DNA from: CBCPMX01 sp965120355
GTDB taxonomy: Bacteria > Bacillota > Clostridia > Oscillospirales > Oscillospiraceae
Length of the DNA: 9,902 bases
Assembly: GCA_965120355.1 (NCBI GenBank)
Contig: CBCPMX010000023.1
Location: forward strand, 1-9,902
Direction of reading: 5' to 3'
How positions within the stretch are numbered: the stretch's first letter is position 1; the number at the start of each line of letters is the position of its first letter. Of this stretch, positions 1-6,749 are shown piece by piece. Under the pieces are notes generated by a model. It saw nothing but the letters and a program-made list of their open reading frames with translations. It did not search any database and had not been told where the DNA came from. The position numbers and the translations under genes are program-made.

Positions 1-120
1 GGATTTATCAACTCGACGATTTCGCTTAGCGGAACGGTAATTTGTATTGTTGGCTTTATTATTGCTATGATTGCAATTACAATATTAGAGAATGAAAGGG
101 CAAAAAGGAGACAAAAATAA
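1..120 (+). CDS. C-terminal tail of an unidentified membrane protein (partial)
   Basis: The frame starting at base 1 is open for 39 codons and ends with TAA at 118-120. The peptide has a hydrophobic stretch of about 17 residues (roughly residues 12-28, rich in Ile, Val, Phe, Met and Ala), followed by a strongly basic, hydrophilic tail ending KRRQK. This is what the last transmembrane helix and cytoplasmic tail of a transporter or permease looks like, but the fragment is too short to assign a family. The base composition is clearly more AT-rich than every other gene in the window, which suggests a different origin. The gene start lies outside the window. A terminator follows about 90 bases after the stop. 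Confidence 0.55.
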   Translation, partial: GFINSTISLSGTVICIVGFIIAMIAITILENERAKRRQK

Positions 121-211
121 ATCCTAAGTTACAAGGCTGTCCCCCCTATCGTCTGGCTAACCTACTCGAACTTTCAAAACTGAATACCAGCCGCCCACAG
201 GCGGCACCACC

Positions 212-246
212 GAGCAGGAAATCTTGAAAGGTTCCCTGCTCTTTTT
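212..246 (+). terminator. Intrinsic terminator after the partial membrane gene
   Basis: A perfect 7-bp stem (GAGCAGG at 212-218, CCTGCTC at 235-241), which can be extended by A-T pairs with a bulge, is followed directly by five T at 242-246. It is oriented to end transcription of the plus-strand gene that stops at 120. A smaller hairpin (CCGCC/GGCGG, 191-204) lies just upstream. The next gene is convergent on the minus strand. Confidence 0.7.
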
Positions 247-336
247 ATGCCCGGACGCCGGGAGAAAGGAGTCCCTCCCTCGGCGGACTTTTCTCATTTC
301 TCCATCTGCCGGCAAAGCAATGCGGAGATCTTGGCT

Positions 337-1011
337 TCATCTGGCTTTTGGGGCCGAAGCGCGCCGCAGGAGGATCCCGCCGTAGTGGGCAATGGCCAGA
401 AACAGGCCCATGACCGCCCCGTAGTCCGCCAGAAACCGCGCCGCGGTCTGATCCGGCGCAAAGAACACAAAATGGGTCCGCAGCAGCAGGTAGTCCGGCA
501 GGCCGTTTTGGAAGAAGGCCCAAAGCCCATAGCAGGAAACGGCCGCGGCCAGAAGCCGGAGCACCGCCGTCCGGCTTTTGGACGGGGTGCGCAGCTTCGT
601 GAGACGGCGGACCGCCCCCATCACTGTGCCCCAGTGGAGGCCCAGGTGCAGGCTCATCAGGAGAAATCCCCAGTAGGCGCAGGGCAGATGGAGTGTTCTG
701 GCTACATCGTCCCACCTGTGCAGAAGGGGAATCTCCAAAACATGCTGGGACAGGATCAGCCCGCTGCCCACGCAGCCCAGCACGGCGAAGACCAGCAGCG
801 CGGTCAGCGCGGTCTGCACCCGGCGGTAGGGGGAATACGGCCCTCTGCGCAGATTCCGATGCCACGGCAGGTTGAACGCATGGTGGGCGATCACCAGAAG
901 GAGCATGCCGACGCCCAGCCACTCGTGGGCCGCCTCCCCGATGAGGGAATAGCCCATCAGGAGCAAAAGGACGGCGGCCAGCGCCAGGTCTGTAATCCAC
1001 TTTTTCCCCAT
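337..1011 (-). CDS. DUF4405 (flavinylation-associated cytochrome-like) membrane protein
   Basis: This is a protein of 224 residues with about six hydrophobic helices and many histidines placed within or next to them. Visible motifs are HEWLG in the first helix pair, AHH in helix 2, LHLPCAYWG and MSLHLGLHWG in the middle. That pattern matches DUF4405 proteins, which are thought to be small b-type cytochrome-like membrane proteins working with flavinylated or flavodoxin-type electron carriers; the actual electron donor and acceptor here are unknown. I chose the ATG at 1011 because AGGAGG sits 9 bases upstream. An in-frame ATG at 1053 would add 14 polar residues (MPGTSRNKDRRTNG) with a weaker site. 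The gene follows the esterase by about 45 bases on the same strand, so the two are probably co-transcribed. Family assignment is by recognition of sequence pattern, not by search. Confidence 0.75.
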   Translation of the reverse strand: MGKKWITDLALAAVLLLLMGYSLIGEAAHEWLGVGMLLLVIAHHAFNLPWHRNLRRGPYSPYRRVQTALTALLVFAVLGCVGSGLILSQHVLEIPLLHRWDDVARTLHLPCAYWGFLLMSLHLGLHWGTVMGAVRRLTKLRTPSKSRTAVLRLLAAAVSCYGLWAFFQNGLPDYLLLRTHFVFFAPDQTAARFLADYGAVMGLFLAIAHYGGILLRRASAPKAR

Positions 1012-1056
1012 GCCGTTCGTCCTCCTGTCCTTGTTTCGTGATGTTCCGGGCATGGC

Positions 1057-1947
1057 TCACCCCTGGGAAAACAGCCAGCCCATGATCTCGGGGTCCCCGG
1101 CAAAGAGGTTCCCGCCGCCGTGCTGGTTGGGGGCGCCGCCGGCGCGGAAGTAGTCCGCATCCATGATGTCCAGCACCAGCAGCCGGCCGATCTCCTTCTC
1201 CGAGAGCCCTGCGCCGGCGTAGAGGGTATAGAGCTGTTCATAGGCCTCCTGAGACGGCCCGGAGCCGTAATACTCGTCTCCCGCGCCCACCACCAGGTAC
1301 ACCGGCACCCGGGCCTCCGCCACCGGCTCGTACGCGCCGTCCCACTGGGAGGCGCAGTGGAGGTAGGCGGTAAACAGGTCGGGCCGCATCCCCAGGACGC
1401 GGGACATGGTCTCCCCGCCGCCGGAGTAGCCGTTGGCGTAGACCTGACTGCGGTCGATGTTGTAGTGCCCCAGCAGGTACTCCGTCAGGGCGATGGTCTG
1501 CTCCGCCGAGGTCTCGCCCCAGTCGCTCAGCTGCGGGGCGGCCACGATCATTTTGTCATTGTAGTTCAGCGCCTCAAAGGCGAAGCTCTCGCTGTAGAGG
1601 TTTTCCCCCACGCCCTGGAAGTACAGGCCCCCATAGCCCGGGAGAGTCAGATAGAGGGCGTAGGGCTCGCTGCCGTCGTAGCTGTCCGGGATATAGATGT
1701 GGTAGTGAATGTCCCCCTCCGGGGCGTGGAGCACGTTGTCCAGCAAAAACCCACGGTAGGTCTCCGTACCCTCGGTGACCTCCAGCTCCGAACCTTCGGC
1801 GGAGGCGTCCGGCATCTCCTGTACCTGGGACGGCGGGGCGGACGTCTCCGGGGCGGGCTGCACGGCGGCCTCCGTCCCGCAGGCGGTGAGACTCAGCTCC
1901 ATGGTCAGCGTCAGAAAAAGTATGAGGATCTGTTGGATGGAAAACAT
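1057..1947 (-). CDS. Secreted lipoprotein-like alpha/beta-hydrolase (PHB-depolymerase/esterase type)
   Basis: This is a predicted exported serine esterase of about 296 residues. The N-terminus is a hydrophobic signal followed by a lipobox-like LTAC (Cys23), then an Ala/Pro/Ser/Glu-rich linker to about residue 55. The hydrolase fold follows: an LPGYGG oxyanion-type motif (about 102-107), the nucleophile elbow GYSGG (Ser175), a candidate acid in GAGDEYYG (Asp224) and the catalytic His in NQHGG (His276). All three catalytic residues are in the expected order. The substrate is unknown; related enzymes cleave polyhydroxyalkanoate, feruloyl or acetyl esters. I chose ATG 1947 because AGAAGG lies 7 bases upstream and a TACAAT -10-like box at 1971-1976 would put the transcript start near 1964. 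An in-frame ATG at 1968 would add seven residues and has no clear ribosome site. With the 1947 start the signal lacks a basic n-region, which is odd. Confidence 0.8.
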   Translation of the reverse strand: MFSIQQILILFLTLTMELSLTACGTEAAVQPAPETSAPPSQVQEMPDASAEGSELEVTEGTETYRGFLLDNVLHAPEGDIHYHIYIPDSYDGSEPYALYLTLPGYGGLYFQGVGENLYSESFAFEALNYNDKMIVAAPQLSDWGETSAEQTIALTEYLLGHYNIDRSQVYANGYSGGGETMSRVLGMRPDLFTAYLHCASQWDGAYEPVAEARVPVYLVVGAGDEYYGSGPSQEAYEQLYTLYAGAGLSEKEIGRLLVLDIMDADYFRAGGAPNQHGGGNLFAGDPEIMGWLFSQG

Positions 1948-2043
1948 TGCGGCACCTTCTTTCATCATAAATTGTAGTCCTGGTATGCCGTTTACGGAAG
2001 TTCCAATCCGTTACCCGGTATAAACAAAAAGGTAAAAACAAAT

Positions 2044-2077
2044 TCAGGACGGTTCTGCATCCGCGGAGCCGCCCTGA
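2044..2077 (-). terminator. Intrinsic terminator downstream of the aldo/keto reductase remnant
   Basis: On the minus strand a 9-bp stem (2077-2069 with 2052-2044, containing one G-T wobble) encloses a 16-base loop with its own TCCGCGGA palindrome. It is followed by a T-rich tract (2043 down to about 2022: ATTTGTTTTTACCTTTTTG). It sits about 50 bases after the end of the broken reductase and before the esterase, so the esterase needs its own promoter. Confidence 0.6.
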
Positions 2078-2124
2078 CATAGAGAAAAGACGTTTTGAAA
2101 TTTCACGCGGATAAGCCTCGCGCT

Positions 2125-2506
2125 TCAATCGCCCTGGGCCAGAAGGTCCCGCGCCTCCCGCTGCTGGAAGAAGAGCTCGATCTGATTCACCATGGGTTTG
2201 CCCTCCTGGTTCATGTACAGATCCACCAGCCGCTCCGGGGGGAAACCGCTTACCCCAATGGCCTGAACTGCGCCCTCCCGATCCAGCCGCTCCATAGCCC
2301 GCCAGGCGCCGTAGTAGTCGCCGAAGGGTTGGTGGATGATACAGGTCATGGTAATCCAGCCCCAGCTTGTTCAGGGACGTTTTAATGGCCTGCTTAGCCT
2401 CCTCGTAGCTGACGTCCTGCACCCATAGCTTGGTGGTGACGAACCACGCCTCCCGGGGCAGCCCTGAGCTCCGGAGCACCGCGCCCGCGGCCGCCTCATT
2501 TTCAGC
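2125..2506 (-). pseudogene. Aldo/keto reductase remnant (truncated at both ends, frameshifted)
   Basis: Two minus-strand frames together give an interior piece of an aldo/keto reductase. From about 2500 to 2339 one frame reads NEAAAGAVLRSSGLPRE then FVTTKLWVQD, AKQAIKTSLNKLGLDY and DLY. From about 2337 to 2125 the shifted frame continues IHQPFGDYYGAWRAMERL, then GAVQAIGVSGFPPERLVDLY and VNQIE. In intact family members DLY, one or two residues, then IHQP are continuous, so there is a shift near 2338, equivalent to losing two bases or gaining one. The fragment covers roughly the second quarter to two-thirds of a ~280-residue NADPH-dependent reductase. The N-terminal part (with the catalytic Asp and Tyr region) and the C-terminal barrel strands are missing. 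A stop codon lies just upstream of the homologous stretch, and the frame ends at 2125. It cannot encode a working enzyme. Confidence 0.85.
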
Positions 2507-2564
2507 AGGAAAATTTTTTCATAAAGGCGCCTTCTGTTATCGTGATTCCATGGAAAAATAGAAA

Positions 2565-2597
2565 AAGGCCGAGACCCTTTTTAAGGATCTCGGCCTT
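2565..2597 (-). terminator. Strong intrinsic terminator, minus strand
   Basis: A 10-bp perfect stem (AAGGCCGAGA at 2565-2574, TCTCGGCCTT at 2588-2597) with further inner pairs CCTT/AAGG is followed on the minus strand by TTTTTCTATTTTT (2566 down to about 2554). There is no T tract on the plus side. It marks the end of some minus-strand transcript beginning upstream (higher coordinates), yet no gene is recognised between it and the tRNA terminator. Confidence 0.8.
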
Positions 2598-2871
2598 GCT
2601 TACCTTAAGATTGCTTTGGTGGTTTACTGATAAAATATGCGGATTCGACTCCTATCTGAATGGAGAACCCGGCATCAAATATCGGAGGGCTTGAAAACAC
2701 TGGGATTTTCCCCAATATCTTTTTAACCTTCCCGATTGGAAGGAACGGTTCAAACCGATATTTTTCAAAGGCGGTCAAAACCGCCGCGCAGCGGCGGACC
2801 CAAACCGGAGCCCAGCGGCAGCGGGGCCGGTTCGGAAAGGAGAAGCAGCGGCGTGAGCGCGCTCTGACTTT
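2598..2871. other. Gene-free stretch between two minus-strand terminators
   Basis: I recognise no gene in this ~270-base stretch. A minus-strand frame stays open down to 2605 and ends ISKPPKQS, but its upstream part is only the tRNA and its terminator read as protein, and no start with a ribosome site is evident. The stretch holds overlapping GC hairpins: GGCGGT/ACCGCC at 2770-2785 and CCGCCGC/GCGGCGG at 2781-2797, the latter followed on the minus strand by TTTT. It could be a decayed gene tail or an unrecognised small RNA. Confidence 0.35.
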
Positions 2872-2912
2872 TGAAAAAAAGTCGGAGCAAGCGATACAAA
2901 GCTTGCTCCGAC
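2872..2912 (-). terminator. Intrinsic terminator of the tRNA-Arg gene
   Basis: A perfect 12-bp stem (2881-2892 with 2901-2912, arm GTCGGAGCAAGC) with an 8-base loop is followed on the minus strand by TTTTTTT (2880 to 2874). It begins directly after the encoded CCA of the tRNA. Confidence 0.9.
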
Positions 2913-2913
2913 G

Positions 2914-2989
2914 TGGTACGCCCGAAGGGACTCGAACCCCCAACATTCAGAACCGGAATCTGACGCTCTATCCATTGAACTACGGGCGC
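2914..2989 (-). tRNA. tRNA-Arg, anticodon CCG
   Basis: The minus strand gives a 76-base cloverleaf with the 3' CCA encoded (2916-2914). The acceptor stem is GCGCCCG with CGGGCGT, six Watson-Crick pairs plus a terminal G-U pair. The D arm is GTTC/GAGC with loop AATGGATA. The anticodon arm is TCAGA/TCTGA around the 7-base loop TTCCGGT, so the anticodon is CCG, decoding CGG (Arg). The T arm has the conserved TTCGAGT loop, with two G-U wobbles at the outer end of its stem. It has its own promoter and terminator and is monocistronic. Confidence 0.95.
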
Positions 2990-3005
2990 TTCTCAATGCT
3001 CGAGT

Positions 3006-3034
3006 ATTATAACAGATTTCAATTCAATTGTAAA
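3006..3034 (-). promoter_or_regulatory. Sigma-A promoter of tRNA-Arg
   Basis: On the minus strand, TTTACA (3034-3029) and a perfect TATAAT (3011-3006) are separated by exactly 17 bases. The predicted start is near 2999, about 10 bases ahead of the mature tRNA 5' end. Confidence 0.85.
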
Positions 3035-3101
3035 GATTAATTTTCAGGATCTTCAGATAATTTGTGCAGGCTGCACCAGGAAAGCGCCGCACACGGCCAG
3101 G

Positions 3102-3140
3102 ATACAGGTCCCGGCAGGAGTTGCCTGCCGGGACCTGTAT
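3102..3140 (-). terminator. Long perfect hairpin at the end of the ABC operon
   Basis: Two 17-base arms (3102-3118 and 3124-3140, beginning ATACAGGTCCCGG) are exact reverse complements around a 5-base loop AGTTG. It lies 13 bases past the stop of the second ABC gene. Neither strand has a T tract after it, so it is an atypical terminator or, equally likely, a transcript-stabilising 3' hairpin. A smaller GTGCA/TGCAC hairpin (3064-3076) lies just beyond. Confidence 0.55.
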
Positions 3141-3152
3141 GTGCAAGCGTGC

Positions 3153-4955
3153 TTATTCAAATTGGCTGTAGTACAGCGCCGCATAGGCGCCCTTCTGAGC
3201 CAACAGCGTTTTGTGGTCGCCCTGCTCAATAATATTGCCGTTGGCCATAAAGAGAATCATATCTGCGTCCCGGATGGTGGACAGCCGGTGGGCAATGACA
3301 AAGCTGGTACGGCCGCTCATGAGCTGCTTCATCGCCTTGCCAATCTCCATTTCAGTACGAGTGTCCACACTGGAGGTGGCCACATCCAGGATCAGAATCG
3401 GCGGATTGCACAGGAATACCCGGGCAATGGTCAGCAGCTGCCGCTGGCCTGCGGAGAGGTTGGCTGCTTCGTTGTCAAGCACGGTGTCATAGCCCTGGGG
3501 CATCGTGCGGATAAAGTAGTCTGCCTTGGCAGCCTTGGCTGCGGCCACGATTTCTTCCCGGGCGGCATCTGGTTTGCCATAGGCAATATTCTCTGCCACA
3601 GTGCCGCCGAAGAGCCAGGTGTCCTGGAGAACCATACCGAAGTTGTGCCGTAGGCCGCTTCGGGTCATGTCAGCAGTGGAAATGCCGTCCACAGTAATCC
3701 GCCCGCTGTTGATCTCATAAAAGCGCATGAGCAGGTTGATGAGGGTCGTCTTGCCTGCGCCGGTGGAACCGACCACGGCGATTTTCTGACCGGGCTCGGC
3801 CGTAAAACTGATGTCCTGCATCAGCAGGGTATCCGGGTGATAGCCAAAGCTGACGTGTTCAAAGGCAATGCGGCCTTCTGCCCGCTCCACCACAGCAGGA
3901 TGTACCGGGTCGGGGCGCTCTTCCTCCTCGTCCAGCAGCTGGAAGGTCCGCTCGGCAGAGGCCAGCGCGGCCTGAAGGGAGTTGATCATATAGGATGCCT
4001 CCGTCAGCGGCTCTGCCGTCTGGTTGACATACTGGAAGAAGGCCTGGACCACACCCACGGTCATGGTCCCGTCCAGCATGGCTTTGCCGGCAATCACAGC
4101 AATGACCACCTGGGCCAGACGGGTCAGCAAGCGGATCAACGGATTGACGCAGTTTGTCAAAAAATCTGCTCTCTGATTGGCTGCCCGGTTGGCCTCCACG
4201 GCCGCAGAAACCTTCTCCATACTTTCCGTTTCCTGATTATATGCTTTGATGACATCACGGCCATTGTAGTATTCCTCCACAATGCCGGTGAGGTTGCCAA
4301 TGGTCTCCTGCCGCTCCACAGCACAGCGCAGGTTCTTTTTTGCCACGTTGTTCGTAACCACCGTGCTGATGAGCATAAACACCAGAAACAGCAGCGTCAG
4401 GGACACGCTGTAGTAGAACATCAGGATCAGGGAGCCGATGATGGTACCGATGGCCACAATCAGTTTCAACAGACCGGTCTGCAAGACCTCCGAAATCTTG
4501 TCCAGGTCGTTGGTAACGCGGCTGAGAATTTCACCGGCTTTGTTCCGGTCAAAGAACCGCAGGGGAAGCCGGGTCAATTTGCGCGCAATTTGCCCGCGAA
4601 GCTCCAGCACCAGATTTTCGGCCACATTGGCCATCAAATAGGATTGGAGGTAATAAAACAGCCAGGTTGCCAGATATTGAACTGTCAGCTGCAGCAGGTC
4701 CCGTCCCACAGCGTTTGTCACGGAGAAGGCAGCGCCCTGCGCGCTGGCGGCCTGAATGCTCTGCCACAGGCGGTCGATGACAATGGCGCTGTACATGGGA
4801 TTCCAGATGCTGAGCGCCACATAGATGACGATGGAAACCGCCACCACCGCCAGACGGATGCGCTGGCCGTGAAGCTGGCTGAACAGCCGCACCACGGTGC
4901 TGCGGGTATCCTGCGCGGACTCCCACTCTATCGAAATTCTCTTCTTCGCGGTCAT
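3153..4955 (-). CDS. ABC exporter half-transporter, subunit B (expected active NBD, but catalytic Glu is Val)
   Basis: This 600-residue protein is an ABC exporter half-transporter: a six-helix membrane domain (about residues 30-320) fused to a nucleotide-binding domain. Visible motifs are Walker A GSTGAGKTT (396-404), Q-loop Gln444, signature LSAGQ (500-504), Walker B LILD (521-524), D-loop SSVD and switch His556 in AHRLS. The residue after the Walker B Asp, normally the catalytic Glu (DEATSSVD), is Val525, codon GTG at 3383-3381. The family pattern of this subunit (intact His switch, LSAGQ/LSQGQ signature, QRQLL) is that of the consensus half of heterodimeric exporters, so the missing Glu is unexpected. 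The gene overlaps the stop of the preceding ABC gene by four bases (ATGA) and is translationally coupled, with AAAGGAGG upstream. It pairs with the upstream gene; the likely role is multidrug or lipid-type export, and the substrate is unknown. Confidence 0.93.
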   Translation of the reverse strand: MTAKKRISIEWESAQDTRSTVVRLFSQLHGQRIRLAVVAVSIVIYVALSIWNPMYSAIVIDRLWQSIQAASAQGAAFSVTNAVGRDLLQLTVQYLATWLFYYLQSYLMANVAENLVLELRGQIARKLTRLPLRFFDRNKAGEILSRVTNDLDKISEVLQTGLLKLIVAIGTIIGSLILMFYYSVSLTLLFLVFMLISTVVTNNVAKKNLRCAVERQETIGNLTGIVEEYYNGRDVIKAYNQETESMEKVSAAVEANRAANQRADFLTNCVNPLIRLLTRLAQVVIAVIAGKAMLDGTMTVGVVQAFFQYVNQTAEPLTEASYMINSLQAALASAERTFQLLDEEEERPDPVHPAVVERAEGRIAFEHVSFGYHPDTLLMQDISFTAEPGQKIAVVGSTGAGKTTLINLLMRFYEINSGRITVDGISTADMTRSGLRHNFGMVLQDTWLFGGTVAENIAYGKPDAAREEIVAAAKAAKADYFIRTMPQGYDTVLDNEAANLSAGQRQLLTIARVFLCNPPILILDVATSSVDTRTEMEIGKAMKQLMSGRTSFVIAHRLSTIRDADMILFMANGNIIEQGDHKTLLAQKGAYAALYYSQFE

Positions 4956-6685
4956 GCCTCCTGTGCCTCCTTTGTCTGGGATTCATAGATCTCCTGATAG
5001 ACCTTACAGGTCTGCATCAGCGTTTCGTGGGTACCGATCCCGGCCATGCGGCCTTCATGCAGGACGATGATCTGCTGAGCGTGACGGATGGAACTGACCC
5101 GTTGGGCAATGATCAGCACCGCTGCATCTTTTGTCTCAGCGGCCAGTGCCTTTCGCAGCGCCGCATCGGTCTTGAAGTCCAGGGCGGAGAAGCTGTCGTC
5201 AAAGATATACAGCTCCGGCTTTTTCACCAGGGCGCGGGCAATGGACAGCCGCTGCTTCTGCCCGCCGGAAAAGTTGGTGCCGCCCTGGGCAACAGGGGAC
5301 GCCAGTCCCGCTCGCAGAGACCGGATGAAGTCCCCGGCCTGCGCGACATCGGCGGCGTGCATCAGCTCTTCATCTGTGGCATCCTTGCGGCCATAGCGCA
5401 GATTTCCGGCAATGTCTCCCGAGAAGAGCCACGCCTTCTGCTGGACATAGCCCAGGTGATCCCGGAGAAAGCGCTGCGTCATTTTCCGGATATCTGTGCC
5501 GCCCAATGCAATGGCGCCGCTGGTAACATCATGGAACCGGAGAATCAGGGCGGCCACTGTCGATTTGCCGGAACCGGTACCGCCAATGATGGCGGTGGTT
5601 TCGCCGCGGCGGCAGACGAAATTCAAATGGCTCAGCGTGTCTTCCTCCGCATCCTTGAAGCGGAAGGACACATCTCGGAAGGCCAGTACCTCCGGATTGC
5701 TGCCGCTTTCCACAGGATCCTGGGTCACCAGATCTGCAATCTCCGGATCATGGTCCAGCACCTGACGGACACGCTCGCAGCACTCCAGTGCGCGGGGCAG
5801 CGTCAAAATTACCATCTGGGCCATCATGATATAAAACAGCATCAGCATGGCGTATTCGATCAGCGCGGTGATGTCGCCAATCTGGAGTTTCCCGGCGCTG
5901 ATGTGACCGCCGCTGAGCCAGTAGACAACTACCACAAAGAAATTGATACAGAAGAAGGACAGGCCATCCAGATTGGCAAAAAGCCGGTTGGCCTTAATAG
6001 AAGTGGCGGCATAGCCGCCAAAGGCAGCCGTCATGCGGTCAATTTCTCTGGCTTCGTTGTTGAAGGCGCGAACCACCCGTACGCCGGTGATATTCTCCAG
6101 AAGGACCGTACTCATTCGGTCCAGCAGCTTTTGCAGCCGCCGGAACAACGGCGATGCGCTACGCATAATCCCCCAGGCCAGCAGCAGCACCACTGCCACC
6201 ACTGCTACCAAGATTCCGCCCAGCTGCGCGTCCAGTCCAAAAGTCATGACCAGGGCCAGCACACAGATCACAGGCACGGGAATCACCATTTGAATCGTGC
6301 TGGTCAGGGCAAATTGGATAGTCGTAATATCCGAGATTGTACGGGTCGTCATGGAAGCGGTGCCGAACTGCCGGAAATCATGGACCGACAGCTTCAGAGA
6401 CTTGGCGTAAATGGCCTCCCGCATATCCTTGCCCACTCGGGCGGACAGGGTCGCACAGGCGTAACCGCCGCCAATGGCACACACACCGGCCAGCACAGAT
6501 ACCACCGACATTTGCAGGCCAGTGTGTACCACAGCGCTGAAGTCAGCGCCGGCGGTTCCCTGGTTGAGCATCTCCGCCACCAGAGTCGGGATGAACAAAG
6601 CCCCTGCCACATCCACAATCAGAAACACAATGGTCAGGACGCATAACTTCCAGTGGGGTTTGAGAAAGCGTACCATCAATTTCAC
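4952..6685 (-). CDS. ABC exporter half-transporter, subunit A (degenerate NBD)
   Basis: This 577-residue half-transporter has a six-helix membrane domain (about residues 12-300) and a nucleotide-binding domain. Motifs are Walker A GGTGSGKST (368-376), Q-loop Gln415/416, signature FSGGQ (472-476), Walker B YIFDD (Asp496-Asp497) and D-loop SALD. The catalytic Glu position is Asp497, and the switch His is Gln528 (IIAQRVSS). Both are known features of the degenerate subunit in heterodimeric exporters such as TM287/288. It forms the pair with the downstream gene, overlapping it by four bases. The start is GTG at 6685: GGAG lies 11 bases upstream, slightly far. An ATG at 6693, closer to that site, reads only M-K-L-stop (ATGAAACTGTGA), and its stop overlaps the GTG. 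An in-frame ATG at 6676 is an alternative start. A terminator directly precedes the ribosome site. Confidence 0.93.
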   Translation of the reverse strand: MKLMVRFLKPHWKLCVLTIVFLIVDVAGALFIPTLVAEMLNQGTAGADFSAVVHTGLQMSVVSVLAGVCAIGGGYACATLSARVGKDMREAIYAKSLKLSVHDFRQFGTASMTTRTISDITTIQFALTSTIQMVIPVPVICVLALVMTFGLDAQLGGILVAVVAVVLLLAWGIMRSASPLFRRLQKLLDRMSTVLLENITGVRVVRAFNNEAREIDRMTAAFGGYAATSIKANRLFANLDGLSFFCINFFVVVVYWLSGGHISAGKLQIGDITALIEYAMLMLFYIMMAQMVILTLPRALECCERVRQVLDHDPEIADLVTQDPVESGSNPEVLAFRDVSFRFKDAEEDTLSHLNFVCRRGETTAIIGGTGSGKSTVAALILRFHDVTSGAIALGGTDIRKMTQRFLRDHLGYVQQKAWLFSGDIAGNLRYGRKDATDEELMHAADVAQAGDFIRSLRAGLASPVAQGGTNFSGGQKQRLSIARALVKKPELYIFDDSFSALDFKTDAALRKALAAETKDAAVLIIAQRVSSIRHAQQIIVLHEGRMAGIGTHETLMQTCKVYQEIYESQTKEAQEA

Positions 6686-6716
6686 AGTTTCATCTGCTCC
6701 TTTCCTCGATTAAACA

Positions 6717-6749
6717 GAAAAAGCGCCCGGTTTCATTCGAACCGAGCGC
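6717..6749 (-). terminator. Intrinsic terminator between marR and the ABC genes (possible attenuator)
   Basis: On the minus strand a 10-bp stem (6749-6740 with 6732-6723, one T-G wobble) and a 7-base loop are followed by TTTTT (6722-6718) and then CTGTTT. It starts 33 bases after the marR stop and ends about 17 bases before the ABC ribosome site. I see no promoter between it and the ABC genes, so they probably depend on read-through. A smaller competing hairpin (CGAG/CTCG around TGCG, just upstream) would sequester the 5' arm. Confidence 0.8.

Noticed and set aside
247..1041. Open frames on both strands overlapping the DUF4405 gene
   Set aside because: Their composition (Arg, Pro, Gly, Gln) is that of out-of-frame GC-rich DNA, while the frame used here has clear membrane helices and conserved histidines.
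1574..2479. 301-codon minus-strand frame as a single protein
   Set aside because: Only its first ~45 residues match aldo/keto reductase; the rest runs out of frame through the terminator and the esterase. It is the upstream half of a frameshifted remnant.
2605..2946. 113-codon minus-strand frame overlapping the tRNA
   Set aside because: Its start is the tRNA and terminator sequence read as protein. The ISKPPKQS tail might be a relic, but there is no start or ribosome site.
3837..4988. Plus-strand open frame (383 codons) opposite the second ABC gene
   Set aside because: Antisense shadow of the exporter gene, with biased His/Gln/Arg composition and no recognisable fold.
5027..6646. Long plus-strand open frame (539 codons) opposite the first ABC gene
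   Set aside because: It is antisense to a gene with full ABC motifs, is rich in His, Gln and Gly without any domain, and has no ribosome site; it is a shadow of high-GC codon use.
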